A stretch of DNA of 64,000 bases, from positions 113,932,253 to 113,996,252 of the forward strand of contig CM035170.1 in assembly GCA_020205615.1 (NCBI GenBank). Direction: 5' to 3'. The position numbers were made by a program, and so were the translations under genes. The stretch is from Panax quinquefolius. Lineage: Eukaryota > Streptophyta > Magnoliopsida > Apiales > Araliaceae. Of the stretch, positions 10,018 through 22,107 are shown one piece after another. Each line of letters begins with the position of its first letter. The first letter of the stretch is position 1. A model generated the notes under the pieces. The model was not told the DNA's origin. It saw only the letters and a program-made list of their open reading frames with translations, and did not search any database.

Positions 10018-11095
10018 GTCGTGAGAATATTATGAGTGGAGTAAATGAGGACCGTGGAGATGCACTGTACTTAACAATGAGGAGAGCGTGCAAGCGGTGG
10101 CAATGTACCTCTGTGAATAACACCACCGAAAGCGAGATGATGAGCGAGGGGATGTTTAGAAGCTTTTTGCGAGTTCATGCAAAATCGACGAGGAGACTCG
10201 TGTTCAAAATCTGAGGAGGAGATGATAGCAATTCACGGGTGGTGCCAAGCGAGTTCAAAGAGTTGGGACCACGAGAATTGGGAAAGCGGATCCGATCACA
10301 AGGAAACATGGGTCAAGCAAATTACCAAGATATTCGATGTCTTGGGATGCACGGAAGAACGAAAGTTCCATTCGCTACTTTTATGTTCCGTGGCGAGGCA
10401 GATTCTTGGTGGGAATCATGTAAGCGTACCATTCATTTGCACTCAAAGATGTCATGGGAGAGCGTTTGAAGCAGTTCAATGACAAGTACTTCACGAAAGT
10501 ATTAAATCATATGAAGGAAGTGGAGTTTATTAGGCTGAGCGAATAACATGGCGGTGTCCCGATGAGGCGAAGTTCGCGGAGTTATCGAGTTTGCACCTCA
10601 TTTGGTGGAGAATGAGGAACGATGACGCGGATGTTTCGAGAGGGTTTGAAACCCGACATACGTCGATTATCTCATTTCTCATAAATTTTCTCTCTATTCG
10701 AGATGTTGTCAGCGCGAGGGCTCGGTTGTTAGAAGCGAGATAACGAGTACGTTCAACCGGGGACCATAACCGAGGATCATCTAGAAGATAGCGATCATCG
10801 AATAACGATAACCAACGGAGAAAGAAGAATCTGAGATTAAAGGCGGTAACCACTCTGGTGGTAATCGTGGCCATGAAAATAGAAGAAGCGAGTCGGGGAG
10901 GGATTTTAAAAGAGGAGATTCAACAACGACCATGTGAAGGCGTCGGCGCCCGATGGCAACCGGGTTCCAAGGAGGAGAAAGACCATCGATCATATGTTAT
11001 AAATCTGGGAAAGAGGACATATCGGTCAAAGCGCCCACAGCAGTTTAAGGTATGCTATAATTGTGGAAAGGAAGGACATATCGCTCGAGATTAGA
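10018..11095 (+). pseudogene. gag of B1, frameshifted
   Basis: The leader ends near 10016 and a gag start follows (MS, broken frame). Fragments in order are: an N-terminal part to 10214, a core with IFDVLGCTEERKF and the shifted SWWESCKRT, a part near 10560-10760 readable only across shifted frames, and a zinc knuckle at about 11053 (CYNCGKEGHIAR) whose last Cys is replaced by a stop. At least four frame changes are needed. Content and order match the gag of A1 but the two differ clearly in sequence, so A and B are separate families. Confidence 0.7.
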
Positions 11096-11224
11096 CGATA
11101 TCGAAACCAGATCCAACCGGAATGGTGACTCAAAAGGATGTCCCGAAAAGTCAAAGTCAGCGGTTCTTGGAAGAAGCGTTTTGTCGTGGCCGGTCAAAAA
11201 TCGAGGAACCCGAACGAAGTTAGC

Positions 11225-11625
11225 AGGTTAGTTAATTATAAACTCTTGCGAAGTTTATACCTTACTAGAATCTGGGTTCTACCCATTCTTTTATCTCTCT
11301 TGCTTGCGCTCAGCGTTTGAACTTGACTACGGAGAAATTAGACTTTGACCTATTTATGGAGACTCAGTTGGGAGAAACTTTCATTACATCCGTTGTTTAG
11401 AAATCTTGCTTGATTCAAAGTTGGCACTATCACATTACCGTTAACCTTATTTCTATAGAGATATTTGCTTTTGATGTGATTTTAAGGTTAACTACTCATC
11501 ATGCCAAAATTGATTGCTTTTGTAAGGTTGTTAGTTTTCATATTCCTAAGCAACTGTTATTGAACTCAAGCGATCAAACCATTGTAGTCAAACATTTTCA
11601 TATCAAGCCATGAAGTCATTCGTTT
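11225..11625 (+). pseudogene. Protease region of B1
   Basis: The order seen is GVGxxxPILLSLLLALSV-like sequence, where the retropepsin active site should be but is scrambled, then IFAFDVIL...TTHHA at about 11460-11500. This matches the A1 protease region and the usual FDVILGMDWL block of Ty3/gypsy pol. Frames are broken and the catalytic DSGA is not readable. Confidence 0.6.
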
Positions 11626-11639
11626 ATTACGGATGTCAA

Positions 11640-12300
11640 GTTTTCTTAGTCCATGTTATGGATTTGAATAAAGACACGTCGATTTGAATAATATTCTTGT
11701 TGTTATTGATTTTTTTCGACGTATTTCTGAAGAATTTATTGGCTTACTCCCAAAGATCGATATTAAATTTTGTATCGACTTTGAACCCGAGACAAAACTC
11801 ATTTCTAAAATCTCATATCGAATGGCTCTATTGAACTTCGAGGAGTTAAAAATTCAACTATAGAATTTGGTACCGAGCCTTTATCTTGTGACTTCCTTTA
11901 TGGAATTCACTAAGCCGAACTCTCTGTAAGAGGACGCGTCATATTCGATGCGATAGTAAAGCGATAGGTGTCATTGTGACGTCTTATCAAGGTTGGGATA
12001 TGAGTCGCGATTGAGAACAACCTAAGTCGATAATCGAAATGCGTAGTTTTCTGAAGGCTTAGTTGGTTATTATCGGAGATTCGTTGAAGGATATTCTCGA
12101 ATCGCTATCGCGGTGACTTCGTAGAGATACAAAATTCGAATGGAGCAAGGAATGTGGGAAGAGCTTGAAGAACTCAAGAGGAGACTCATTTAAAGACATG
12201 TTACGACCATGCCATCCCGGAAAAGCGAACGTGGTAGGCGGCGTGTTGAGTAGAAGATCGTATATCAAGTACGAAAAGTACGATATTGATATTGTCAAAG
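11640..12300 (+). pseudogene. Reverse transcriptase remnants of B1, core missing
   Basis: Pieces of the pol reading appear in order: the N-terminal block before the RT fingers at 11690-11860 (IEFCIDF-like, then ISKIPYRMALLN in a shifted frame), a thumb-like block at 12040-12180 matching GYYRRFVEGFSRI and the DTKFEWSKECGKSL block, and HPGKANVV at about 12211, which in full elements follows RNase H. The palm with the catalytic YIDDI-type motif and nearly all of RNase H are absent. The copy could not make its own reverse transcriptase. Confidence 0.6.
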
Positions 12301-12419
12301 ACTAATTTCGTATAATTTACAAATAATAGAGATGGAGATGAAAACTCTAGGTACTTGCGTGATGATATCTGAGTATAATCGACTTTAATCGATAAAGTTA
12401 AAAGTTGCTTCTCACCCAG

Positions 12420-13184
12420 GCCGGAGGATGATGCGTATGAAGAAGAAAGTACAAGAAGGAGCTATTAGGGGCGAGAATTGATGAAGAAGGAATACTTGAG
12501 TCCACTCTAGACTTTGTGTTCCTAACGACTACGATTTGAAGTACAAGATTATGATGGAGGCACACAATACACCGATTTGCAATCCATCCGAAAGTACTAA
12601 AATGTATCGTGATCTTGACATACATTTTGGTGGAACAATATGAAGAGAGATTGCAAAGTTTATCTCGATGTGTTTAACTTGCTAGCGTGTAAAGGCGGAG
12701 CATCTTGTACCTAAGGGTCCGTTGCAACCACACTTGAGATTAGGAATGGAAGTGGGAACACATTACTATGGATTTAGATTACGGGTCTTCCTGCGGTTTC
12801 TCAAGGCATAGATGCGATTTGGGTTATTGTTGATAGATTAACCAAGTCTACTCATTTTCTTACTGAAATCGAGAAACTTATTTCCTTGAGCGTCTTTTCT
12901 CGTATATACGTAAATGAGATTGTGAGATTGCATGGCATGCCAAGTATCCATAGTTTTAGATCGTGACCCAAGATTCACTTCATGATTTTGGGTTAGTTTG
13001 TAGAAAGCTATGGAGCGCAATTCTACGATTAGTTTGGCATACCATCCTCAAGCGGATGGGCAATCGAAAGGACTACTCAAACTCTTGAAGATATATTAAA
13101 ACTCTGTGTCCTAGATTTCAAAGGAAGTTGGGATAAGTACTTGCCATTGGTGGAATTCTCATACAACAATAGTTATTAAACAAA
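12420..13184 (+). pseudogene. Integrase zinc-binding and catalytic region of B1
   Basis: The zinc-binding region (12420-12700) is readable in pieces: EAHNTP, a His block, then the CLAC-like block at 12680. The catalytic core follows: WEHITMD with the first Asp near 12760, LDRDPRFTS with the second Asp near 12955 but a stop just after, and the [17 protein letters not shown] block near 13053-13100 with the Glu, offset by one base. Stops and frame changes make it non-functional as read. It joins the open C-terminal part starting at 13185. Confidence 0.65.
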
Positions 13185-13620
13185 TATAGGCATGGTTCCA
13201 TTCGAAGCATTATATGGACAAAAATGTCGTTCTACAATATGTTGGGACGAGGTGGGTGAAGCAACATTGTTGGGACCCGAGTTAGTACGTATGACTACCG
13301 AAAAGATCCAAATGATTCGACAACGTATACAAACGGCACAAGATCGACAAAAGAGTTATGCGGATCTTCATCGAAAGGACGTGGAATTTAATGTAGGGGA
13401 TCATGTATTGTTACGAGTTGCTCCATGGAAGGGAGTTACAAGATTTGGAAGAGAGGAAAGCTCAAATCCACGATTTATTGGTCCATTTCAAATTCTTGAC
13501 CGAGTAGGAAATGTAGCCTATAGACTTGCGTTACCTCCGAGTATGTCTCGTGTTCATAATGTGTTTCACATATCTGTACTTCGTAAATATGTGGACGACC
13601 GAAACACGTCATTGAGTTAG
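13185..13620 (+). CDS. Integrase C-terminal part of B1, open frame
   Basis: This is the longest clean pol stretch, 142 codons from the Met at 13192. It begins [14 protein letters not shown], continues through a helix with [20 protein letters not shown], the [17 protein letters not shown] block, [13 protein letters not shown], and ends [13 protein letters not shown]. This is the GPY/F-type C-terminal part of Ty3/gypsy integrases, which binds DNA and helps target insertion. A stop at 13618 breaks it from the next 300 bases, where ILDRKEHVLR and a degenerate chromodomain-like tail can be read up to about 13850. It is part of a broken polyprotein, not a stand-alone gene. Confidence 0.7.
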
Positions 13621-13856
13621 AACCCAGGACGAGATAGTAGAAGACTTAACGATTGTGAGGAGGTACTGTCCAAGATTTTGGATAGGAAGGAGCATGTCCT
13701 ACGCTATGAAAGGTCATACCACAAGTTAAAGTTTTGTGGAGGAATCATGCTTTATAGAGGAATGACACAGGAATTGGAAAGCGAAAATGAAAGCGAGGTA
13801 TCCTCACCTTTTGAAACACACCAGAATGCGTCACGTCAATTTCGAGGACGAAATTT

Positions 13857-13871
13857 CATAAGGAGGGAGGT
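13857..13871 (+). other. Polypurine tract of B1
   Basis: ATAAGGAGGGAGGT lies directly before the 3' LTR. The same purine run precedes the 3' LTRs of A1 (19695-19708) and, inverted, A2 (51412-51421). It primes plus-strand DNA synthesis. Confidence 0.75.
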
Positions 13872-16748
13872 TGTAAGACCCCGAAATTTTTTAAATAAAA
13901 GGAATTTCCTTTATTTATTATTTTGAAATAGTAAGGGTTGATTTGATTAATGTGGATAGTTAAGGGTTAAATACGCAAATATTTCAAAATAAGCAAGTGG
14001 TTATAAAATATTCATTTTTGTGGGAATATTCGTTTGGTCGTGGAATATTAAATATCGTCGAGGGAATATTCGTTTGGTCGTAGAATATTAAATGCTGTCT
14101 GGGAATATTAAATGCGACGGTATGACCATGTGTGGGCCCCATAACGGAAAAAGCGATTGGATGAGGAAAAGCGACAAAGTTTGGGTGGTTATAAATAATA
14201 ACAGTAGTTGTTATTCAATTAAGACCGTAGTTATTACCAGATTAAGACATTGGAATACCCGGTGGTTAAAAAATACGATGTCTGGCGTGGTTGCACACGA
14301 TAGCTTTACCGGTATTATTGCAGTATTGTTGAATTATTGATTAAATACGTAAGATGGCACTACTCAATAATTTTCACGATAATTCTTATTCAAATATTTT
14401 ATTTTATTGATTCAATAATTCTTTGCGTTGGTATTTTATATTATTCTTTGTTTCAATAATTGTCACCGCATGATATTTCCCATTATCGGATCAATAATTC
14501 ATATTATTTGAATAATATTATTAGATAACATTATTGGCAATGTCTAGAAAGTTACATCTAAGGAGAGGTTTGGTCACCTAATTGCGGCGCCATGATGAGA
14601 GATCCTTATTGGAAAGCCCCTCTTTCTGAGGAGCTACTGGTTGTCATAATTGTGATTACGTAATATTATTTGTGAATAATTAATTATTGATTCATATGAT
14701 AAGGAAATATTTATTTTATATGAATATAAATGATGGATTTATTTATGTGGTTATTAATGAAGGAATTAATGTTGAGGTGTTTTATCGGTATTTTATCGGA
14801 TTGGAGGTATTAAAAATCAAATCGGGGTTTTGAGATATATTGCGGGGTTATAATTTTTAATCCGACCGTTGGATCGTTTGTAATTTTGGATATGTTATAC
14901 ATACATAAGTTGAGTATATGTCCACAAATTTTGAACCGTTAAAATGCACGAATGATTTGTTGTGAATTTTAAGAGGTGTCGGATTAGGAAATTAGGTTAT
15001 AATTGATTTTGGTGGAAAATTCTAGAATTGAGTGGGCCCCACTTGTGGTTGGTGAAAAAATGTGCTGAATTTTATTTCAAATGTGGTGGGTGGCAATAGT
15101 AGCGGTAAAGCCATCGGTAGCAAGTCAAGTCCGCTTTGGTGGGCTAACATTTTCCTATAAATGAGAGGGCTAAGTTAGAATTGAAAATCACACGAAACAA
15201 AGTTTTTCTCTTTCTCTCTATATTATTGAGCGTATTTTGTGAGTATTTAGATACTTTGAGAGTTCTTTGTTGAAGACAAGTTTCATTCAACATCACTTGA
15301 GCCTTTCTTTTAGAAAGTAATTGATTCTTTGAGGTAAGGGATGTTATTTTTTTTCTCAAATGATATTAATTCTTCAATATCATTATCTTTGAAATATTGG
15401 TTGGTACTTTTTATCAAATTTGGAACTTTTTCATGTCGGGGTTACTATTCATGAGTTCTTATTCACGAGTTACTATTCATGAGTTACTATTTACGAGTTC
15501 TTATTCACGAGTACTATTCATGAAGCGTGAAGATGTTTTTTTTTGTGGAATTTCTATCTTTTGGTGTTTGAGTTACTTATTCACGATATACGGACTATTC
15601 ACGATATCTCAAGACTATTCACGAATCGGCCTTTATTCATAGAAAAATGAAAATTTTTCTTTTCGTCTAAAATATCTATTCTGGATACTAGCTTTGATTG
15701 TATCCATGTTTTGATCATTCTTGAATTTTACACCACTGTGATTATTTTTGGGGTATTGTTGGACATGGATAAAACAAAGTACGAATCCTTAATCCTTAAT
15801 CCTTGTCATTTTGTTTCACTGGATTCGTTCTTTAAAAATATTTTTCATCATCCTCAGTCTTAAATGATGATATTATTGAATATCTTTGGCCTGTAGTGCA
15901 AAGATGAATGATTTCTGAAGAATATCTTTGGCCTGTAGTGCAAAGATGAATGATTTCTGAAGAATATCTTTGGCTTGTAGTGCAAAGATGAATGATTTCT
16001 GAAGAATATCTTTGGCTTGTAGTGCAAAGATGAATGATTTCTGAAGAATATCTTTGGCTTCATAGTGCAAAAGATGAGCAGGTGTTGAGATGAACACGAT
16101 TGGTGATGAATATCTTTGGCCTTTAGTGCAAAGATGAGCAGTGTTGAGATGAACATGACCGATTGATGAATATCTTTGGCTGTAGTGTAAAAAGATGAAT
16201 ATTTGATTTGAGATGAATATTGATTGATGTTACTGAGGATAAAATATTGATGATGAATTTGTTAAATTCATAGATTATAGTAGATTTCATTTCTACGTAA
16301 CTCTTCTATGAATTATTATTTTCATTGCGAATATTGATCCGAAACTTGTTGTCTATTGTATTCTATCAGATTTTTCCTGTTGGAGACTAACGATAATTTG
16401 TTGTATATTATCTTAGTCATAACATTCTTCTTGGGCTAGTTGAGCTCACCCTTTTCCTTGTTGTTCCATTTTTCTTCTCGGGAGGCGAGAATGTAGCGAG
16501 TCTTAGTCGGGGTATGGAATGAAGGTTCTAGAGAGAGTTGTTTAGTAGTCCTCACCATTTTTGTAAAATAATGTATCAATAAATGTGATGAGGATTTATT
16601 TGAGTATAAATATTGTCTAGAAGATAATATTTGTATTTAAACTCACAGATTTTATTGTTGTGATAATAAAGTCAGTAGTTGTTTACGTACCATGTATTTG
16701 GCGACTCGAGAATGGGTTGGATGGAATGGACCTATTTTGGGGTCGTCA
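13872..16748 (+). repeat. 3' LTR of element B1
   Basis: It starts TGTAAGACCCCG and ends GGGTCGTCA. It aligns with the 5' LTR at 6960-9825 over its whole length. Differences seen by eye are mostly one- to four-base indels near CG, with few substitutions, which suggests a recent insertion. The minisatellite recurs at 15880-16200 with six or seven units. Confidence 0.85.
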
Positions 16749-17440
16749 CGAGTTCTACCCATTATTTTATCTCTCTTGCTTTGCGTTCAACGTTTAAATT
16801 TGACTCAGGAGAAGTTAGACTTTGACTTATTGGTTGAAACTTCGTTAAGTAGGAGCCTTTCGTTCGCTACTATTTTTAAATCTTGTTTGATTCAAATAAA
16901 CACTTTCATGTTACCTGTCGATCTTATCTTTTTGAAAATATTTGCCTTTGATGTGATTTTAGGAATCAATTGGTTAACTACTCATCATGCTTTTCGCAAG
17001 GTTGTTAGCTTTTATATTCATAACCAACTTGTTATACGAATTCAAAGTAACCAAACCCTAAAGTTAATCACTATTATATCAAGCCATAAGTAAAGAGCCC
17101 CGATCCTTTCGTTGTTGACTTCCTTGTGTGGAATGCACCGAAGCCAGACTTTCTATAGGCAACGTCGTGAATGACGATTACAAGTTGATAGGTATCATTG
17201 TGAGGTGCTATCTAGGTTAAAGGATAGAAGTCACGGTTGGTATCAATGTGACGTCTTATCCAAGTCTTGGATGAGAGTCACAATTTTGAATGATATTTCT
17301 ATTATTAATAAATTTCTGGCGTATTATTGAAAACTTCTTAGCCTACTTAGAGGCGTGAAATCGAATTTTGTATTGACCCCAAAGACAAAACCCATTTCTT
17401 AAACCCTCAAATATTTCTTCAACTAAAATGAGCAGCTTTA
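16749..17440 (+). pseudogene. A1 protease and RT start, continued after B1
   Basis: The sequence resumes AGTTCTACCCATT, the word that follows GATCTGGG in the B1 protease region, so B1 sits inside a once-continuous protease. The 16749-17235 part repeats 5870-6345 almost base for base. Unlike the first copy it then reads on past GTCACGGTTGGTATC into GACGTCTTATCC and the N-terminal edge of reverse transcriptase (IENFLAYLE near 17325, then a shifted EIEFCID-like block), stopping near 17440. Confidence 0.65.
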
Positions 17441-19625
17441 CGTGGTTTATGATGAAAGTCATAATAAAAGCATTGGACTAATAAAAATCATGGGTATATG
17501 AAGTATTAGTAAGTGTTATGATGAGTTATGTTGGTTATTATGTGAAAACATGAAAGTTTCTTAGAAATCACAAAGAGTTGAAAATCGATTTTGGTGAAAA
17601 CGTAACATGAAATTCAATTGACCATATCTCCTATTATATTTTGATTTTTGAGTGTGGTCAAGTCCTAGAGTTATATCTATGAGTTACCTAACTAATCCAA
17701 GTGGAATTACTGGAAAAGGTGTTGTAGATTTTTTGTGTGGACTGATTTTAGCAAAGGAGTGCAAAGCTGCAAAAACCGAAAAAGCTGCTGCCATGATTTT
17801 AGAGGGGCTGTTTCGGCCACTTAAATTATGAGAAAAATTCTGGCCTTTTGGGACATGAAGGTATATGGTATAAAGTACCTCCTGTCCAAAAATGAGCTCA
17901 TTCTGACTTAAAATGAGCAAGTTATGACTATTTCAATATTTAGGTTTTTAAATTTAAAACGCTATAACCGGAGTTCTATAACTCCGATGACCATGAAATT
18001 TAAACTGGAGGCTCACATTAACATGTGTAAAGTCCTGCCAAGATTTGGGAATTTTTGGAGTTAAACTTGAGGTAGCTAATTTCTTAAGAAATTAATTAGA
18101 AATTAATTTTTGAAAAATAGTAAATGAATTTTAAAAATTCCGAGAAAAATATATTTTCATTATGGGACTATATTATGCTAAATCCCAGAAAAGAAATATT
18201 TTTGGGACTGATTTGGTATTTTCATGAAAATAGTTTAATTACTGAACATATGAGTTAAATATGTTATGTGAAGTAACAAAGTTGAAAATAGGATTTTATG
18301 TCTAGAGAATCCTATATAGAGTATATGCATATATTTTTTGAGGGATTTGATAATTGGTGATGATATCTTATGAGTATGGCATTTTTGAATGATTAAATGC
18401 ATTATATGGTAAAGCGTAAACAATTGAGATAAATTGTTTATAAATTTAAGAAGTGATTAAAATATTGTTATAATATTAATGATATTAGATTATGAGATTA
18501 TTAAGTGATTGATAACATGGGGATATTCTTGAATCTGGATAAATTATATTATAAGTGTTTAATATTTATCCTTGATCTCATTTGATTGATTCTTTATATC
18601 ATTATCCTCACGCTTATATTATGTTGAAAGTCATCGTCATGGGCATGTAGTGCATAGATGGACTTGGTATGATTATGACTAGGGATTGTTCGGTATAATC
18701 ATAGTAGTAATTGAAAACACGATTATCTTTGGCCATAGTGCATGGATAATTTGTGGTCGTGATACTAATGAATACACGATTATCTTTGGTAGTAGTGCAT
18801 GGATAATTTGTGGTCGTGATCTTAATGAATACACGATTATCTTTGGTAGTAGTGCATGGATAATTTGTGGTCATGATACTAATGAATACACGATTATCTT
18901 TGGTAGTAGTGCATGGATAATTTGTGGTTGTGATACTAATGAATACACGATTATCTTTGGTAGTAGTGCATGGATAATTTGTGGTCGTGATCTTAATGAA
19001 TACACGATTATCTTTGGTAGTAGTGCATGGATAATTTGTGGTCGTGATACTAATGAATACACGATTATCTTTGGTAGTAGTGCATGGATAATTTGTGATC
19101 GTGATACTAATGAATACACGATTATCTTTGGTAGTAGTGCATGGATAATTTGTGGTCGTGATACTAATGAATACACGATTATCTTTGGTAGTAGTGCATG
19201 GATAATTCGTGGTCGTGATACTAATGAATATCCTTGGCACGTAGTGCGGGGATGATTCGATGATATGGATTAATTATTGAATTTGAGTCTCAAGAATGAA
19301 ATATTAATTCATGGATGTGGTAAAAGTCATATTTGGCCATAGTGCATTGATGGACTTGGTATGATTATGACCGAGGATTATTCGGTATAATCATGGCCAG
19401 TAATTGAAAACACGAATATCCTTAGCCGATTGGTGCATGGATAATTCGTAGTTGTGATACTATTGTCGAGTCTCAAATATTATTGGTTTCTGATTATATA
19501 TCTTTGGCTGTGTAGTGCAAAAGATGAATTGTTAATAAATATCTTTGGCTGTAGTGCAAAGATGAATTGTTAATGAATATCTTTGGCCGGATTGCAAAGA
19601 TGAATTTAATGTTTTCAACGATAAA
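17441..19625 (+). mobile_element. Foreign LTR-like segment inside A1 (family C)
   Basis: After the RT stub the sequence has no pol similarity that I can see. From about 18600 it resembles part of the family-A LTR (3640-3760): TTATATTATGTTGAAAGT, then hairpin words. It then enters a 57-bp tandem array and units with ATCTTTGGC...GTGCAAAGATGAA. The first 1.1 kb (17441-18590) is AT-rich with no match elsewhere in the window. It is probably an LTR fragment of a third, related family, acquired by recombination in place of RT, RNase H and integrase. Confidence 0.45.
18720..19235. repeat. 57-bp tandem array, about nine units
   Basis: Units of 57 bp run from the ACGATTATCTTTGG words at 18720 to about 19235 with very few differences, mainly GATACTAATG or GATCTTAATG. 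Because 57 is a multiple of three, long ORFs stay open in several frames on both strands: plus 189 codons (IIFGSSAWIICGRDTNEY per unit) and minus 208 codons. Such symmetry marks repeat DNA, not a protein. ATTATC and GATAAT in each unit can pair. Confidence 0.9.
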
Positions 19626-19709
19626 GGTATTCAAGGTATCCTCACCTCTTTATCATACAGTGTATCGCACTACCCTAATTTCGAGGAGAAATTCCATAAG
19701 GAGGGAGAT
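19626..19709 (+). other. 3' end of A1 internal region with polypurine tract
   Basis: The words GGTATCCTCACCTC, TTTCGAGGAG, AAATTCCATAAGGAGGGAG match the last part of B1 (13797-13871). They show that the normal end of an internal region is restored here, leading into the 3' LTR. The polypurine tract is 19695-19708. Confidence 0.7.
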
Positions 19710-22107
19710 TGTGAGACCCTAGATTTTATCAATAAAGATTTAAATTTTGTCGAAATAATTTTTAAAATTATGGTGTGAATTTGAGATAATATTATAGTTG
19801 TGGGTAGTATTTATAAATTTTGCAAAGTATGCAAGTGGTTATATTATATTCGATTGGTGGGGAATATTCGGTTTAGCGAGGGAATATTAAATACAACTAC
19901 TCAATCATTGGTGGACCCACAATGAAATTATTGTCGGATTGAGAAAGCGAAAAAATATTTTATTGAAATAACGGCGGAAGTTTTACCGTTGATCTTGTTG
20001 AACAACTTGGTAGTAGAAAAGTAAAAATGCGATGTCGTGTGGTTGCATAGTAGAGCTATGGTATTGATTATTGATGCTTATGTGAGAAGTCACTCGGTTT
20101 GATTCCATTATTATCGATTAATAATATGAATTATTATAAGCGATAATGACGTTTTGTTTTATTCGTATTATTAACGTAGTAAAAGCGAAACATCTTTTAT
20201 ATAAAATGAATACTTTATTAAAGTTATTCTATAAATAGAATATATTATATTTTATTATGCATAGTGTTGCATAGTGTTTTGCATAGTGTTGCATAGTGTT
20301 TGCATAGTAAAATGTTTTTATATAAATAGAATATATGATATTTTATTTAAAAGATTTTGCTTTAAATATGGACCGTCGATTAAAGTAAATCAATACTGAC
20401 CGTTCATGGATTAATTACTATGCATTCTATTTTCCTATAAATGAAGCTCATTCCTTCATTATTTTCTTACGAATTCACTTTGAAACTCTGTAGAGAGAAA
20501 TTATAGAAAGAAAGAAGAAAAGTATTCGCTACTTCACTTTGCCAATATTCGGTTATTCTAAGGTAGGGAATATTATTTGTTGTACCCTTTAAGGGTGTTA
20601 TTCTTTCTTATTCATGAAGAGAACTTACATTATTCCATTCATTATTATTACATTGGAATAACTTTGTAAAAGTGGTATACCCTATACATAACCCGATATC
20701 TGTGGCATACCTATACTTGGTGAAATCCTTATATTATTCCATTCTTATTTATTACATTGGAATAACTTTGTATCTGTGGAATCCCCTATACTTGGTGATC
20801 TTCTTACATTATTCCATTCTTTATTATTCATTGGAATATCACATGCGTGTGTTTTACAGGATTGGTTCCATTGTTTATTATTCGCATTTATTATTACGTT
20901 AGAATATCACATGCTGTGTGTTTTACAGGACTTGGTTCCATTGTTTATTATTCAACATTTATTATTACGTTAGATCATCTTGTCGGTGTGAATTTCACGA
21001 CCGGTTCCGTTATTATTATTACATTGGAATAACGTCTATACATCACAATCTCGCATGCATGGTGGTGATTTCTTTTGTTATTCCATTCTTTATTATACCC
21101 GGTTGGTTAAAACTTGACTTCTATACTCCATGAAATTAGTAGAATATCTTTGATATTTGCGTTTCATCCAAAGATCTTTTCATGGAAATATTCTTCCGAT
21201 CATTCTTGAATTTTACTCTACAAAACAAGATATCATGTTGACAATTTGGGCGTTAATAATTCTGGATAAAATAATTCTTGAACTTGTTTTATTGAATTCT
21301 TATATCATTGTCATCATCCTCATGTTTATATTATGTTGAAAGTTATCTTTGGCTTACGTGCGTAGATGAACTTAGTATGATTATGACCGAGGTTCATTCG
21401 GTATAATCATGGCTTGATATAAATGATGTGACAAAAGTCCTCGGTGGCTGTAATGCGATGATGGATAGTTTTTGGTATGATTATGACCGGGGGTGATTCG
21501 GTATAGTCATGACCATTGATAATTTGATGAAAATCCTTGGCCAGGTAGTGCAGGGGATGATTATATATTGTGGTTTATTCATTAAAGCGAGTCTTAGTGA
21601 TAAAAATTGATGAAAACCTTTTAAAACCTAAAAGATAGTAGACTTTATTTTCTACTTGACTCTTTTAATGGATTAGATATTCACTATGATTAAACCGGTT
21701 GTCTATTGTATTTTATCGGTTTAACATTGTTGAAGACTATTGATAATTTATTCGCATTATCATAGTTATAATATTTCTTCTTTTGGGCTAGTTGAGCTCA
21801 CCCTTTCTTTCATTTTTTCTCTTGAGGAAATGAGAATATAAATTTGGGACGAGTCGGGAAAACGAGTGATGGTCTCGAAGATAGCATTAGTAGTCCTCAC
21901 TATTATGTTAAATAGTGTGACAATAAATGCAATGAGGACTCCTTGAGTATGGATATTGTCTATATGACAATATTCCTATTAGAACTCTAAGTTTATGTAT
22001 TGTCGTATGTTACACGACAGATGTATAATTAAGTTTGTATTTGAATTTATGTACCATGTAAGTGGCGACCCAAGATGGGTGACGTGTACCTAATTTTGGG
22101 GGCGTCA
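19710..22107 (+). repeat. 3' LTR of element A1
   Basis: It starts TGTGAGACCCTAG and ends GGGGGCGTCA; 2398 bp. A TATA word is at 20436-20443. It aligns with 2036-4436 with few substitutions but many short indels at CG-containing words. After it comes the right half of the TIR transposon. Confidence 0.85.

Larger units (their letters stand above)
6960..16748 (+). mobile_element. Ty3/gypsy LTR retrotransposon B1, nested in A1
   Basis: This element is complete in outline: 5' LTR 6960-9825, primer site 9830-9844, gag, protease, partial reverse transcriptase, integrase, polypurine tract 13857-13870 and 3' LTR 13872-16748. It sits in the protease region of A1, which resumes exactly after it. The flanks GGGTT (6954-6958) and GAGTT (16750-16754) look like a 5-bp target duplication with one mismatch. 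The internal part is only about 4.0 kb because the reverse transcriptase palm and RNase H are missing. The pol C-terminus resembles Tekay/Del chromoviruses. Confidence 0.85.
2036..22107 (+). mobile_element. Ty3/gypsy LTR retrotransposon A1 (full span, nested)
   Basis: The LTRs are 2036-4436 and 19710-22107. The internal part holds a primer site, gag, protease, a second primer site with a second shortened gag-protease, a stub of reverse transcriptase, an LTR-like foreign segment and a polypurine tract. It lies inside a TIR transposon, whose two halves flank it. The flanks ATGGC (2031-2035) and GTGGC (22110-22114, two bases past the LTR end) may be an imperfect target duplication. Most of reverse transcriptase, RNase H and integrase are absent, so this copy is dead or non-autonomous. 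Confidence 0.85.

Noticed and set aside
18720..19235. CRISPR-like array
   Set aside because: Units are contiguous with no unique spacers, and the DNA is plant nuclear.
18614..19255. Opposite-strand ORFs of 208 and 189 codons, as a repeat protein
   Set aside because: Both come from a 57-bp tandem unit, which is a multiple of three and has no stop in several frames. There is no start context, intron or domain.
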